A stretch of DNA of 64,000 nucleotides from Prevotella communis (GTDB lineage: Bacteria > Bacteroidota > Bacteroidia > Bacteroidales > Bacteroidaceae): contig NZ_CP091792.1 in NCBI RefSeq assembly GCF_022024115.1, positions 744,001 through 808,000 on the forward strand, read 5' to 3'. The notes beneath the pieces were generated by a model. The model saw nothing but the letters and a program-made list of their open reading frames with translations, was not told the origin of the DNA and did not search any database. The translations under genes and the position numbers were made by a program. This document shows positions 50,128 to 58,568 of the stretch, piece by piece. Numbering within the stretch: position 1 is the stretch's first letter; each line of letters begins with the position of its first letter.

Positions 50128-51403
50128 GCGTTTCTACTTGAATAGGGCCGATGACGAGTACCCTATGACAGTGCGCATCATCCTGCAGATGAGGGATGGC
50201 GTGGACGGGCATCTGCTCGAAGAAGCAGTGGCAGCAGCACAGACGAGATACCCTTACCTGTGTGTCAAACTTGGTGTCGAACGCGATGCTGACGGCAACG
50301 AGCACTATGTCTATCACGACAATCCACAGCCTTGGAAAGTCAATGGCTGCCGACAGCCGGTATGTTTGTGCAGTGAAGAAGCCAACGAACATCTGATGGC
50401 TTTTTCATGGTGGGACGATTGCGTGGCATTGGATTTCTTTCATGCGCTCATCGACGGGACTGCCGCCTATCGCATCCTCAAGACATTGCTCTATGAATAC
50501 TGCCGGCGACGCTACGATAGTGAGTTAGACCCTGCAGGAGTCTGGGTGGCAGGTGACATCATCGACGAGGCAGAGTGGACTGATCCTGCCACACTGCCAA
50601 GACCAACGAGCATCCACCCGCAGCAGCTGCCTGAACGTCCTAAGGTTATCAATCTGGCCACCGATGCCATCGTACCCCTTGCTGATAAGAAAGAAGTGGT
50701 ACAGATACGCATCTCTGAGGAGCAGATGATGAAGCGTGTGCGGGCATGCGGTGCCACGCCTACTTCTTTCCTAACCCTGCTTCTGGCAAGAGCCATCGCT
50801 CGTCTGCATCCAGAGAGTGCGCCTCTGGCACCAACCGTTACAGTAGCAGTTGATTTGAGAAAGACACTCGGAACCACTGCGGCACACCATTCACAAGTAG
50901 GCGGACTGTTCCTGCCACTGGGGCAAGATATGCGGCAGGCGGACTTTGATACTCAGATAGCAGCTTTCCGCAAGATGATAGCCGAGCAGACTTATCCAGA
51001 CAACCTGCAAGACTATTTCTGGCAGACCCAAGACCGGATGGAAAGGGTGGAACAGCTGCCCACGCTTCAAGCCCGCTATCAGGCCTTTGCTCCGACAAAC
51101 CAACTGAGCCAGCAGTACGGTTCATGCATGTTCAGCTATGTAGGGAAGGCTGGTCTTGGTGCTGCCGAACAATATATCAGGGAGATGCGCACGGAGACCG
51201 ACTCTGCCTATATGATTGTAGTGGAAGTAAGTGCTGCCGCAGGTGTTTTCAGCATCAGTTTCATGCAGCGTTTTGCAACCGATGTATATCTTGATACGTT
51301 CCTCGACGAGCTGCATCAGCAGGGGCTGACTTACGAGATTCCAGACCGTCATCCGCTACAGATAGCCCCCATTGCCGATTATCGAAATGCTAAGCCGAAA
51401 TGA
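50108..51403 (+). CDS. Condensation/alcohol-acyltransferase-like enzyme
   Basis: The best start is the ATG at 50108 (MKRLYIERFYLNRADD), giving 431 residues; a TTG seven codons earlier also fits. The protein belongs to the CoA-dependent acyltransferase/condensation superfamily. It has a HxxxDG active site in FFHALIDGTAAYRILKTLLYEY near residues 110-130, and a second-half pattern (VAVDLRKTLGT, SQVGGLFLPLGQ) as in the alcohol O-acetyltransferase branch. The substrate cannot be told. It is translationally coupled (ATGA overlap) to a YjbR gene. It has no signal peptide and is expected to be cytoplasmic. Confidence 0.75.
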   Translation: MKRLYIERFYLNRADDEYPMTVRIILQMRDGVDGHLLEEAVAAAQTRYPYLCVKLGVERDADGNEHYVYHDNPQPWKVNGCRQPVCLCSEEANEHLMAFSWWDDCVALDFFHALIDGTAAYRILKTLLYEYCRRRYDSELDPAGVWVAGDIIDEAEWTDPATLPRPTSIHPQQLPERPKVINLATDAIVPLADKKEVVQIRISEEQMMKRVRACGATPTSFLTLLLARAIARLHPESAPLAPTVTVAVDLRKTLGTTAAHHSQVGGLFLPLGQDMRQADFDTQIAAFRKMIAEQTYPDNLQDYFWQTQDRMERVEQLPTLQARYQAFAPTNQLSQQYGSCMFSYVGKAGLGAAEQYIREMRTETDSAYMIVVEVSAAAGVFSISFMQRFATDVYLDTFLDELHQQGLTYEIPDRHPLQIAPIADYRNAKPK

Positions 51404-51750
51404 ATATAGAAGACTATCGCGAGTATTGCCTGTCGTTAGGCGAAGACATAGAAGAGAAACTGCCTTTTCAGAAGTTCAAGAACGGAGAGGGAGTATTGGT
51501 GTTTTACGTAGCAGGACACATGTTCTCATTCTTCGATTGCAATGATTTCTCCGTTATCTCGCTGAAATGCCAGCCAGAACGCATTGAAGATCTTAAGGCA
51601 CAGTATGAGTGTATCGGGAACCCGTACAACGAATCACCCAAACACTGGATAGGCATTAATCCAACGACAGCCCCTGATGATCTGCTGAAGGAACTGACTC
51701 GAAACTCATACAAGGTAGTCAAGGCGAAATATACGAAAAAAAAGATATGA
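51400..51750 (+). CDS. MmcQ/YjbR family protein
   Basis: The 116-residue protein has the full MmcQ/YjbR (DUF419) pattern: MNIEDYREYCLSLGEDIEEKLPF at the start, a middle FYVAGHMFSFFDCNDFSVISLKCQPERIEDLKAQY, and GIGNPYNESPKHWIGINPTT-like block before LTRNSYKVVKAK. The family has a CyaY-like double-wing fold; DNA binding has been proposed but the role is unclear. The ATGA overlap with the acyltransferase stop means coupled translation. Length is normal for the family. Confidence 0.9.
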   Translation: MNIEDYREYCLSLGEDIEEKLPFQKFKNGEGVLVFYVAGHMFSFFDCNDFSVISLKCQPERIEDLKAQYECIGNPYNESPKHWIGINPTTAPDDLLKELTRNSYKVVKAKYTKKKI

Positions 51751-51839
51751 AACTGTTATTATCCTTATTATTGACTGTGGCCAGTCTTTCAGCTTTTGCA
51801 CTTGAAAATAGATTAATCAATGGTAAACAATACAAATAA
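51747..51839 (+). pseudogene. Truncated signal-peptide ORF, 30 residues
   Basis: ATG at 51747 overlaps the YjbR stop (ATGA) and gives MKLLLSLLLTVASLSAFALE then NRLINGKQYK and TAA. This is a clear signal peptide with a ten-residue body. The start of the ORF6N gene (51820) lies inside it. It looks like a secreted gene whose body was replaced when the ORF6N gene inserted, so the insertion point is near 51820. Confidence 0.55.
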
Positions 51840-52778
51840 AAAGAATCATAAAAAGGAACTGGTCGCAAAATGCGACCAGTCCAAGGAGGTGGTTGCAAAT
51901 TGTGATAACCTTCAAGAAACCAATCTCAGTCAATATGATATTGAGAAGCTAATTGTTACAGTAAGAGGTGAGCAAGTGCTTATAGACCAAGATATTGCAA
52001 GGCTTTATGGAGTAACGACAAAACGTCTTAATCAACAGGCAAAGCGTAATATTGAAAGGTTTCCTGAGTCTTTTCGTTTTGAATTGACAAAAGAAGAAGT
52101 TGGCGAGGTGGTTGCAAATTGTGACCACCTCCAGTCTTTGAAGTTTCGTCCCACCTTACCTTATGCTTTTACAGAGCAGGGAATAGGACAACTTTCAAGC
52201 GTTGTGCATAGTAAAATTGCTATAGAAAGGAGCATTACTATTATGAATGCTTTCGTGGCTATGCGACGTTTTATGGTTCAGAATGCTGGCATACTGATGC
52301 GAATCGCTCATCTGGAAAGACAACAGATAGAGACTGACGAGAAGATCGACAAGATTCTCAACAGAATGGACGAACAATCGCCCAAACTCCTGCCAGAGCA
52401 GATTTTTGCCACTGGTTGCAGTGGGATGCATGGACGTACGTATCTGACTTAGTGAGGAGTGCTAAGCAGCGCATAGTGCTGATAGATAACTATGTAGACG
52501 ATCGAGTGCTTTCGCTTTTGGATAAGCGAGCTGATGATGTGGAAGCTATGATTAATAGCCGCTATTACGAGCCGTTCCTGGTGGATCTGAAGAAGCATAA
52601 TGAGCAGTATCGTGAAATTAAGTTCATACAATTGCCACAAAGGAACCATGATAGATTTTTGATTATCGACGATGATGTCTATCTGCTTGGTGCCAGCGTG
52701 AAGGATATGGGCGCAGGCATGTGTGCTGTTACGAAGATGGAGGTGTCGCCAGAAACTGTATTGCAATTATTGAAGTAA
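51820..52778 (+). pseudogene. ORF6N-domain protein, frameshifted, with PLD-like C-terminus
   Basis: Two overlapping frames belong to one gene. Frame one (51820-52452) carries an ORF6N DNA-binding domain (YDIEKLIVTVRGEQVLIDQDIARLYGVTTKRLNQQAKRN) and a coiled-coil (LERQQIETDEKIDKILNRM). It ends soon after PEQIFATGC. Frame two (52416-52778) continues WDAWTYVSDLVRSAKQRIVLIDNYVDD ... RNHDRFLIIDDDVYLLGASVKDMG, a PLD/HKD-like end with the basic residue changed (HDRF). The break is at about 52415-52422 (GGTTGCAGTGGG), where one base seems to be missing. The motif VAxCDxxxE is repeated three times near the N-terminus. Such genes are phage- or island-borne. Confidence 0.8.
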
Positions 52779-52854
52779 CGGCCATGAGATCAAGTAAATA
52801 AAAAAGTAAACAAAATTACGGGCCTTAAAAATGGCCAGTTAACTAATTTAATCG

Positions 52855-52914
52855 TTTGAGTTAACTAAAATCATCAATCGAGTTAAATCAAATCATGATT
52901 TTAGTTAACTCAAA
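52855..52914. repeat. 20-bp perfect inverted repeat
   Basis: TTTGAGTTAACTAAAATCAT (52855-52874) and its complement ATGATTTTAGTTAACTCAAA (52895-52914) with a 20-base loop. Short AGTTAACT and GAGTTAA copies lie nearby (52837, 52880). The 248-base gap between the ORF6N gene and murQ holds nothing else that I can identify. It may be a terminator for both converging genes, or the scar of an element. Confidence 0.88.
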
Positions 52915-53026
52915 ATTTTAGGGGTGTTTTAGGGGGATTTTAGGGATATTAAAAAATATCTTACAAGGCAACTTGATTACGGCAATTGTTCAGTCGCTCG
53001 TTCAGTATCTCGAACAGTTCTTCTGT

Positions 53027-53836
53027 TTATTTATTGTTTAATACGCCATCCACGCTGCCTGCCTCCAGCAGACGGCGTTCGGCTTCTTCATAGGAGATGC
53101 CAAGCGACTCCTGAATCATGCGGGTGCCGCGGTCTACGAGCTTGGCATTTGTGAGCTGCATCTTCACCATGCGGTTACCCTCTACACGTCCCATGCGTAT
53201 CATCAGCGTGGTGGAAATCATGTTGAGCACCATCTTTTGTGCTGTGCCGCTTTTCATACGACTGGAGCCTGTGACGAACTCAGGGCCTACAATCGTTTCA
53301 ATGGGAAAAGCAACGGCCGAGGCAAGGGGCGTTTCTGGGTTGCTGGTGATGCAACCAGTAAGCAGTCCGTGCTGACGGGCTTCACGAACGGCACCTATGA
53401 CATAAGGCGTGGTGCCGGAAGCGGCAATGCCTATCACGGTGTCGTCTGCTGTAGGCTGGAAAGACGCGAGGTCCTTCCAACCTTGTTCAGCAATATCTTC
53501 AGCGTTTTCTACGGCGTGGCGTAACGCCTTGTCGCCACCAGCAATGAGTCCAATCACCCAGTCTTCTGGCACACCAAAGGTAGGAGGCAGTTCGCTGGCA
53601 TCGAGCACACCCAGACGGCCGCTGGTGCCTGCGCCCACATAGAAGAGTCGGCCTCCACGTTTCATCCTTGGCTCAATAGCTTCCACCAAAGCCTGAATCT
53701 GCGGCATAGCCTTGTGTACAGCCTCTGCCACCAGCATATCCTCTTCGTTGATATGTTGGAGCAACTCAGCTACCGACATCTGTTCCAGGTGATCGTAGCG
53801 TGAAGGCTGTTCGGTGATTTTATTTTCTATCTTCAT
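53027..53836 (-). CDS. murQ: N-acetylmuramic acid 6-phosphate etherase
   Basis: The 269-residue SIS-domain enzyme splits the lactyl ether of MurNAc-6-P to give GlcNAc-6-P, recycling cell-wall sugar. Family motifs are visible: TEQPSRYDHLEQMSVAELLQHINEED at the start, LFYVGAGTSGRLGVLDASELPPTFG (residues about 64-88), GLIAGGDKALRHAVENAED, VIGIAASGTTPYVIGA and VTGSSRMKSGTAQKMVLNMIST. It is about 25-30 residues shorter than E. coli MurQ, at the C-terminus. It starts 16 bases after the metalloprotease gene, so they may share a transcript. Confidence 0.96.
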   Translation of the reverse strand: MKIENKITEQPSRYDHLEQMSVAELLQHINEEDMLVAEAVHKAMPQIQALVEAIEPRMKRGGRLFYVGAGTSGRLGVLDASELPPTFGVPEDWVIGLIAGGDKALRHAVENAEDIAEQGWKDLASFQPTADDTVIGIAASGTTPYVIGAVREARQHGLLTGCITSNPETPLASAVAFPIETIVGPEFVTGSSRMKSGTAQKMVLNMISTTLMIRMGRVEGNRMVKMQLTNAKLVDRGTRMIQESLGISYEEAERRLLEAGSVDGVLNNK

Positions 53837-53852
53837 TGCTGATATGAAATAG

Positions 53853-56099
53853 TTATCTCAGGTATATCTTTCCGTTGCTCACAAAGGCACCCTTGGACGG
53901 CTTCTTGCTGAGACGACGTCCCTGCAGGTCGTAGATGGGTGCTGACTGACGGGTGATGGATGACAGCGTGATGCCAGAAGCATCGGTAACACCCGTAATC
54001 TCTACATCGTCAATCTGCCACCAGTACTGCAGACCTTCGTTGGTGGTGTCGTAACAATGGAAACGAATCTTCATGGTCTCTGACTGATAGGGTGTCAGGT
54101 CGAGCACTATCTTCTGATAGCCAGAGGCTGGTGTAACGGTCTTTCCTTCTGCATCGCGAGGATAATCGCCCAGCACATTAAAGAGCGAGGTCCATGAGTT
54201 GCCATTGTCGCTGCTCACCTCAACAAGATAGAGGGGGGGCTGCTTAGGCGTGGCGTTGCCACCATTGGTGTGTGAATAGAATGTCAGCAGCGTGCCATTG
54301 GCAAAGGTGGGAGAGGTGAGCTTGGCATCCTGATGGATCTCCTCAGAGAAGGTCTCGAGCATAGACATGGCGTGCGTACCGCTATTCACCATCTTCTTGG
54401 CCTTTCCATTGGTGGTGCCCTCAGTATATTGCCATCCCTTGCCGCTCTCGCCCTCGTTCTCGATAACCCAGCCGAGAGGATTCTGCGTGTTCTCGAAATT
54501 ATCAGAGAGAATCACATTACCCGTCTGCTGTTCCTGGGCAATGGTGAACGACTTGTTAAGAGCGGCATCGCTGTTGCTGGTCACGATTAGCGTAGCCTCG
54601 CGAGTAGCACCCGTGGTGTTGTCGCTATTGGCTGTGAGGCTTACGGTAGTGGTGCCGGCATTACCAGATACAGGTGTCACGGTGAGCCATGCAGGCACGC
54701 CAGTAATGGTCCAGTCATCGTCAGAGGCGATGGTGAGGCTGGCAGCAGCATTAGCCTGTCCTTTCAGGGTGAACGACTCCTGAGAGAGAATCAACTGCTT
54801 GTTACTCTCCAGAAGGTCGAAAGAGATGGTCTCGCCACAGGTTGACACGTTGGCAATGGCGAAGTTGGCCTTCGTACCATCGCTATAGAAAGGCTGCAGG
54901 GTAGCAGCACCTCCGATGCCTGTGCGACCACTCTCGGCACTCAGCGTAGCCTGGGAGATGGTGCCGTCGGCCGTTGTGGTGCCACCAGGACGGAAGATAT
55001 ATTGCTCGTCCAGACGGGTGGTGCCGTTGTAGTTGACATTACCACCTGTATAGGCGGGATTGATACGATAAACGAGCAGACCCTCGGCAGGCAGAATGCT
55101 GTCGAAGCCCGCCTTGCGACGATATTCCAGGACGAAGTATTCGTCACGTCCTACGGGGTGAATCTTATAGGCGATATTGTCCTTTGTGTCGCTCTCTACA
55201 GGATGAAGCGTATAGGTGCCGTGAGCCTTGATCTCAGGAATCTCGTCAATCCACTTGCAATAGCGCCACTTGGTATAGACCGTCATCTGTTGGGCTTGCA
55301 TCTGATTGTCGCTCATCAGGTCCCACACGCCAACAGGATTCAATTTGTCGTTGACATGATAGAGGTCGTAGGTGCCCAGCGAGTGAGACATCTCGTGGCA
55401 GAGTGTTCCTGTATTCAGTTTCAGTGGGTTGAACTGTGAGCCATAGCCATTGGCATAGTCGAACACCATGAGGTAGCTGGTCATCTTTTTGCCTTTGATG
55501 CGTACTGCCTTGTCGTCAGGCAGTGCCAGGTCAGAACGGTGAGGCCACAACAGGTGCTTGTTGCCAATCTCAGAACCATTACTCAATACGATGGTAAGGT
55601 TGTCCACGATGCCATCGTTATTCTGGTCTATCATTACACCGTCATCAAGGGCGTTGTTCAGTTTGTTGCAAATCTCTGTGACAAGCGTCAGCTCACGGTT
55701 GGCTTTCTCTGTGTCGTCCTCATAGCCATCGGGTGCTACGCTTGACTTCTGTTGATAATAGGTACGCGTATGGGCTACCTGCATAGACGTGATGTTCTCG
55801 CCCTGCTGAACAGGGTAGAACGTGCTGCGCCATGACAGTTGACCATAGCTGGCCACGCGGAAATAGTTGAATACGGAATTGGCTCCACTCGTCTCGTCAT
55901 TGAACAACTGCTGATAGGTGGTCACGCTCTGATCGAAGGCGCGACGCTCAGTCTCAGTGTTCACCTCATCTTCATCGGCAAAGCGCACAAAGCACACCAG
56001 GTTCTGCAAATCACCTGTGTTCTTGTCGAAGGCCTGCGTCGTTGTGGGAACCAAGAGTAGAAGGATGGCCGTAATGACCTGAAAAAATCTTTTTATCAT
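53853..56099 (-). CDS. Secreted M6-type metalloprotease with BACON domain and sorting-like tail
   Basis: From MIKRFFQVITA (56099) the protein is 748 residues with a signal peptide (LLLVPTTTQA-FDK). The peptidase part (residues about 20-420) has HExxH in LCHEMSHSLGTYDLYH near residue 235 and a following VWDLMSDNQ, as in immune-inhibitor-A/M6 proteases. A BACON domain (about 435-530; SLTIASDDDWTITGVPAWLTVTP, AALNKSFTIAQEQQ) follows. A MAM/jelly-roll-like domain comes next (about 535-700; ILSDNFENTQNPLGWVIEN ... QIDDVEITG), and the tail is IYDLQGRRLSKKPSKG + FVSNGKIYLR. It probably degrades host or dietary proteins outside the cell. Upstream ATGs at 56114 and 56135 are less likely given the promoter at 56133-56140. 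Confidence 0.85.
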   Translation of the reverse strand: MIKRFFQVITAILLLLVPTTTQAFDKNTGDLQNLVCFVRFADEDEVNTETERRAFDQSVTTYQQLFNDETSGANSVFNYFRVASYGQLSWRSTFYPVQQGENITSMQVAHTRTYYQQKSSVAPDGYEDDTEKANRELTLVTEICNKLNNALDDGVMIDQNNDGIVDNLTIVLSNGSEIGNKHLLWPHRSDLALPDDKAVRIKGKKMTSYLMVFDYANGYGSQFNPLKLNTGTLCHEMSHSLGTYDLYHVNDKLNPVGVWDLMSDNQMQAQQMTVYTKWRYCKWIDEIPEIKAHGTYTLHPVESDTKDNIAYKIHPVGRDEYFVLEYRRKAGFDSILPAEGLLVYRINPAYTGGNVNYNGTTRLDEQYIFRPGGTTTADGTISQATLSAESGRTGIGGAATLQPFYSDGTKANFAIANVSTCGETISFDLLESNKQLILSQESFTLKGQANAAASLTIASDDDWTITGVPAWLTVTPVSGNAGTTTVSLTANSDNTTGATREATLIVTSNSDAALNKSFTIAQEQQTGNVILSDNFENTQNPLGWVIENEGESGKGWQYTEGTTNGKAKKMVNSGTHAMSMLETFSEEIHQDAKLTSPTFANGTLLTFYSHTNGGNATPKQPPLYLVEVSSDNGNSWTSLFNVLGDYPRDAEGKTVTPASGYQKIVLDLTPYQSETMKIRFHCYDTTNEGLQYWWQIDDVEITGVTDASGITLSSITRQSAPIYDLQGRRLSKKPSKGAFVSNGKIYLR

Positions 56100-56132
56100 G
56101 TTGTATTTAATCATAGTTTCTCTTTCGGCATG

Positions 56133-56140
56133 CAAAGGTA
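56133..56140 (-). promoter_or_regulatory. Promoter of the M6 protease gene
   Basis: TACCTTTG on the minus strand, 34 bases before the ATG at 56099. Confidence 0.65.
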
Positions 56141-56236
56141 TATCTTTTTTTGAACATCTTGATTGTTCGTGGTCAGTTTTTTTAATAAAAATATAATAAT
56201 TATTATTTTTTATGTGGGTTTTTCGTGCATTTTTAT

Positions 56237-56244
56237 TACTTTTG
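56237..56244 (+). promoter_or_regulatory. Promoter of the leucine-rich-repeat gene
   Basis: TACTTTTG on the plus strand, 39 bases before the ATG at 56283. Confidence 0.65.
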
Positions 56245-56282
56245 CAGCCATTATTTAAAATAATTGTTATAAAAACACCATT

Positions 56283-57578
56283 ATGAAGGAAAAAGTATTA
56301 CTTATGATTACTTTGCTCTCTGTTTTCGTTGGAGGGGCAAAGGCGCAGGAGCCTGCAATCACGTTGACAGCTCCTGCCGTAGAGCGTACCATCACCATTG
56401 GCTTGAATGCAGCCGGCAAGGTACAGATTGATTGGGGTAACGGCGAGAAGGTAGAGCAAGAGGCTACTGCAGCCTATGACGGTTGGGACAATGCGCTGGA
56501 GTTCACTGGCACACCTTCTGGCGAGGTGAAGATCTATGGTGAGGGCATCAATTACTTGCAGAGCTTCACCAAGATGGTTGACGGCAAGGTAGAGAATGGT
56601 ATAACTGCTATTGACCTGAGCAAGGCTACAACCATTACTGAGCTCGATCTGCATCAGAATAACCTGACTGCTCTGGATCTCTCTAAGCTCGCAGCTCTTG
56701 ATAAACTGACTATTGGCGTAAACAATTTTGAGACGATTGACCTCAGCGCCAACACAGAACTGACAACTTTTGATGCTAACTGCACCGCAGATGGTAATCT
56801 TACATCACTCGACCTGTCGAAGAATACTAAGTTGACTACACTCAAGGCTAACAACAATAAGATTCAGACTATCGATCTCTCAAAGAACCTGTCTCTGAAG
56901 AACGTCTACCTCTTGGGTAATGGCCTGACTGCAGTTAACTTTGGTGAGAACACCACTGCCAAGATCTATATCTCGCTGAACAATAATAAGCTGGAGACAC
57001 TTGATGTGACAGCACTTACAGGTTTGTCTACTGGCTCTTTGCTTCTCTTGAATAACAACCTGACCGAGGTGAAGCTGCCTACAGCAGTAAAGACTTTGAA
57101 TGTTACAGGCAACAAGTTCACACTGGCTTCTCTCTATGCATTGACCAATAGTTCTACAATCACTTCGCTTACCGCTGCTTCTATGCAGGATATGGTTATC
57201 GCTGACGCTATCAACGAGAGCATCGACCTCTCTGAACAGGCTATTCTGGGCGAGAATGCTTCTACTATCAAATGGTTCCAGAAGGATGGCACAGAACTGG
57301 TAGAGGGTACTGACTATACCGTAGAGAATGGTGTCTATACCTTTATCAAGGCACAGAATGATTCTGTTTATGCTACCTTGCAGAATACTGTGGCTCTGCC
57401 TAAGTTGACCACTGCTATCAAGACTACGCTGGCAAAGGTTACGCCTGTTGTCGCAAATGGTATCAATACCGTAGCAACAGGTCGTAAGACTGGTGTGGTG
57501 TATAACCTGAAGGGACAGCGCATCGCCGCTCCTCGCAAGGGCTTGTACATCATGGATGGCAAACTGATGAGAAAATAA
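56283..57578 (+). CDS. Secreted leucine-rich-repeat protein with sorting-like tail
   Basis: The 431-residue protein has a signal peptide (LSVFVGGAKA-QEP) and a short beta domain (residues about 22-95). Six to seven leucine-rich repeats of about 21 residues run from about residue 100 to 290: LDLHQNNLTALDLSKLAAL, LTTLKANNNKIQTIDLSKN and so on. Another beta stretch (TIKWFQKDGTELVEGTDYTV) and the tail VYNLKGQRIAAPRKG + LYIMDGKLMRK close it. Bacteroidetes LRR proteins of this type often act as adhesins or protein binders. It is alone between its promoter and a terminator. Confidence 0.82.
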   Translation: MKEKVLLMITLLSVFVGGAKAQEPAITLTAPAVERTITIGLNAAGKVQIDWGNGEKVEQEATAAYDGWDNALEFTGTPSGEVKIYGEGINYLQSFTKMVDGKVENGITAIDLSKATTITELDLHQNNLTALDLSKLAALDKLTIGVNNFETIDLSANTELTTFDANCTADGNLTSLDLSKNTKLTTLKANNNKIQTIDLSKNLSLKNVYLLGNGLTAVNFGENTTAKIYISLNNNKLETLDVTALTGLSTGSLLLLNNNLTEVKLPTAVKTLNVTGNKFTLASLYALTNSSTITSLTAASMQDMVIADAINESIDLSEQAILGENASTIKWFQKDGTELVEGTDYTVENGVYTFIKAQNDSVYATLQNTVALPKLTTAIKTTLAKVTPVVANGINTVATGRKTGVVYNLKGQRIAAPRKGLYIMDGKLMRK

Positions 57579-57599
57579 CCTTTCAGGTAGCTGAATACA

Positions 57600-57641
57600 A
57601 AATGCCCTGGCAGTCATGATGACGCCAGGGCATTTCTTTTT
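57600..57641. terminator. Terminator between converging genes
   Basis: AATGCCCTGGC / GCCAGGGCATT stem, loop AGTCATGATGAC-like, with CTTTTT on the plus-strand side and A-rich bases on the other side. It could serve both the LRR gene (+) and the secreted-protein gene (-). Confidence 0.88.
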
Positions 57642-57663
57642 GTATCTATTAAAGATGTGTTGC

Positions 57664-58521
57664 TTACATAATCACCTTCTTACCTGCAATGATGTTGATA
57701 CCCTTAACAGGTGAAGTCATACGCTGACCAGCCAGGTTGTAGTAGGCGTTGCGCTCCTGCTTGTTTGTAATAGTCTCCTGAATACCTACAGTCTCCTGCT
57801 TAGGAGTGGTGATGCGGATAGCATGGACGTAGATAGGGTATTTGTGGCAGTTCTGCAATGCGAAGTAAACAGGGCTCTCGCTTTTGAAGGTTATATCATT
57901 GTTGAAACCATTGTTCAATGACTCAACGCCTTCCCACTTCCACTGTCCTGCGCCATGAAGTGAACCAAGCACAGATGCTTTGGCATAGATAGACTTCGTG
58001 TCGCCAGTCCAGGGATTCTCACCAGTACTGTTATCATTATCGATACCATTAGTGGACGAAAGCATCAAGGTACGTCCCAACATACGTGCTTCGGAAGAAA
58101 GCATCAGGTCGATGGTAGCGCATGAAGGCAAGTTGAGTACCAAGCAACCACCATTCGTAGCCATCATGGCACTGGCAGGAGCAAGTACGATAGCGCCCTT
58201 GATGCACTCATCCTTGTTGACGCCCTCGTCAAGGATTGTGTTTCCTTGTGTGTCAACACCGTATGCTTCAGGATCAGCATAGGTCTCTGTGTAGTCAGGG
58301 TTGATATTGGCAAAAGCCAGCTGAATCACTTTGCCGTTGGGGTCAACGGTGTAAGCATCTTCGTTGATCTTACCAACGTATCTGTCAATCTTCTCTTGTG
58401 TGTTCAACCAGAGCCAACCATCTGCATCGCAGTCGGCTGGTGAGAACAGGTTGAAGGTTTCCTGAGCGCTGGCACTCATCGTTGCAACGGCCAGCATGGC
58501 AAGTGTAACAATCTTTTTCAT
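57664..58521 (-). CDS. Secreted protein of unknown function encoded after SusD
   Basis: The 285-residue protein has a signal peptide (AMLAVATMSASA-QET). I do not recognise a domain. The body is beta-rich with many Asn, Gly and Asp (FNLFSPADCDADGWLWLNTQ, GGCLVLNLPSCATIDLMLSSEARM, SPVYFALQNCHKYPIYVHAIRI), and has four Cys, which may form disulfides. The jelly-roll-like order could mean a carbohydrate- or ligand-binding protein. The tail is YYNLAGQRMTSPVKG + INIIAGKKVIM. It lies 47 bases after susD on the same strand, where SusE/F-like binding proteins are usually encoded, so a surface binding role is the best guess. Confidence 0.6.
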   Translation of the reverse strand: MKKIVTLAMLAVATMSASAQETFNLFSPADCDADGWLWLNTQEKIDRYVGKINEDAYTVDPNGKVIQLAFANINPDYTETYADPEAYGVDTQGNTILDEGVNKDECIKGAIVLAPASAMMATNGGCLVLNLPSCATIDLMLSSEARMLGRTLMLSSTNGIDNDNSTGENPWTGDTKSIYAKASVLGSLHGAGQWKWEGVESLNNGFNNDITFKSESPVYFALQNCHKYPIYVHAIRITTPKQETVGIQETITNKQERNAYYNLAGQRMTSPVKGINIIAGKKVIM

Positions 58522-58568
58522 AATCCTTTTTTATTATCCTTTTTTGTTATTATTGAAAATTTCAAATA

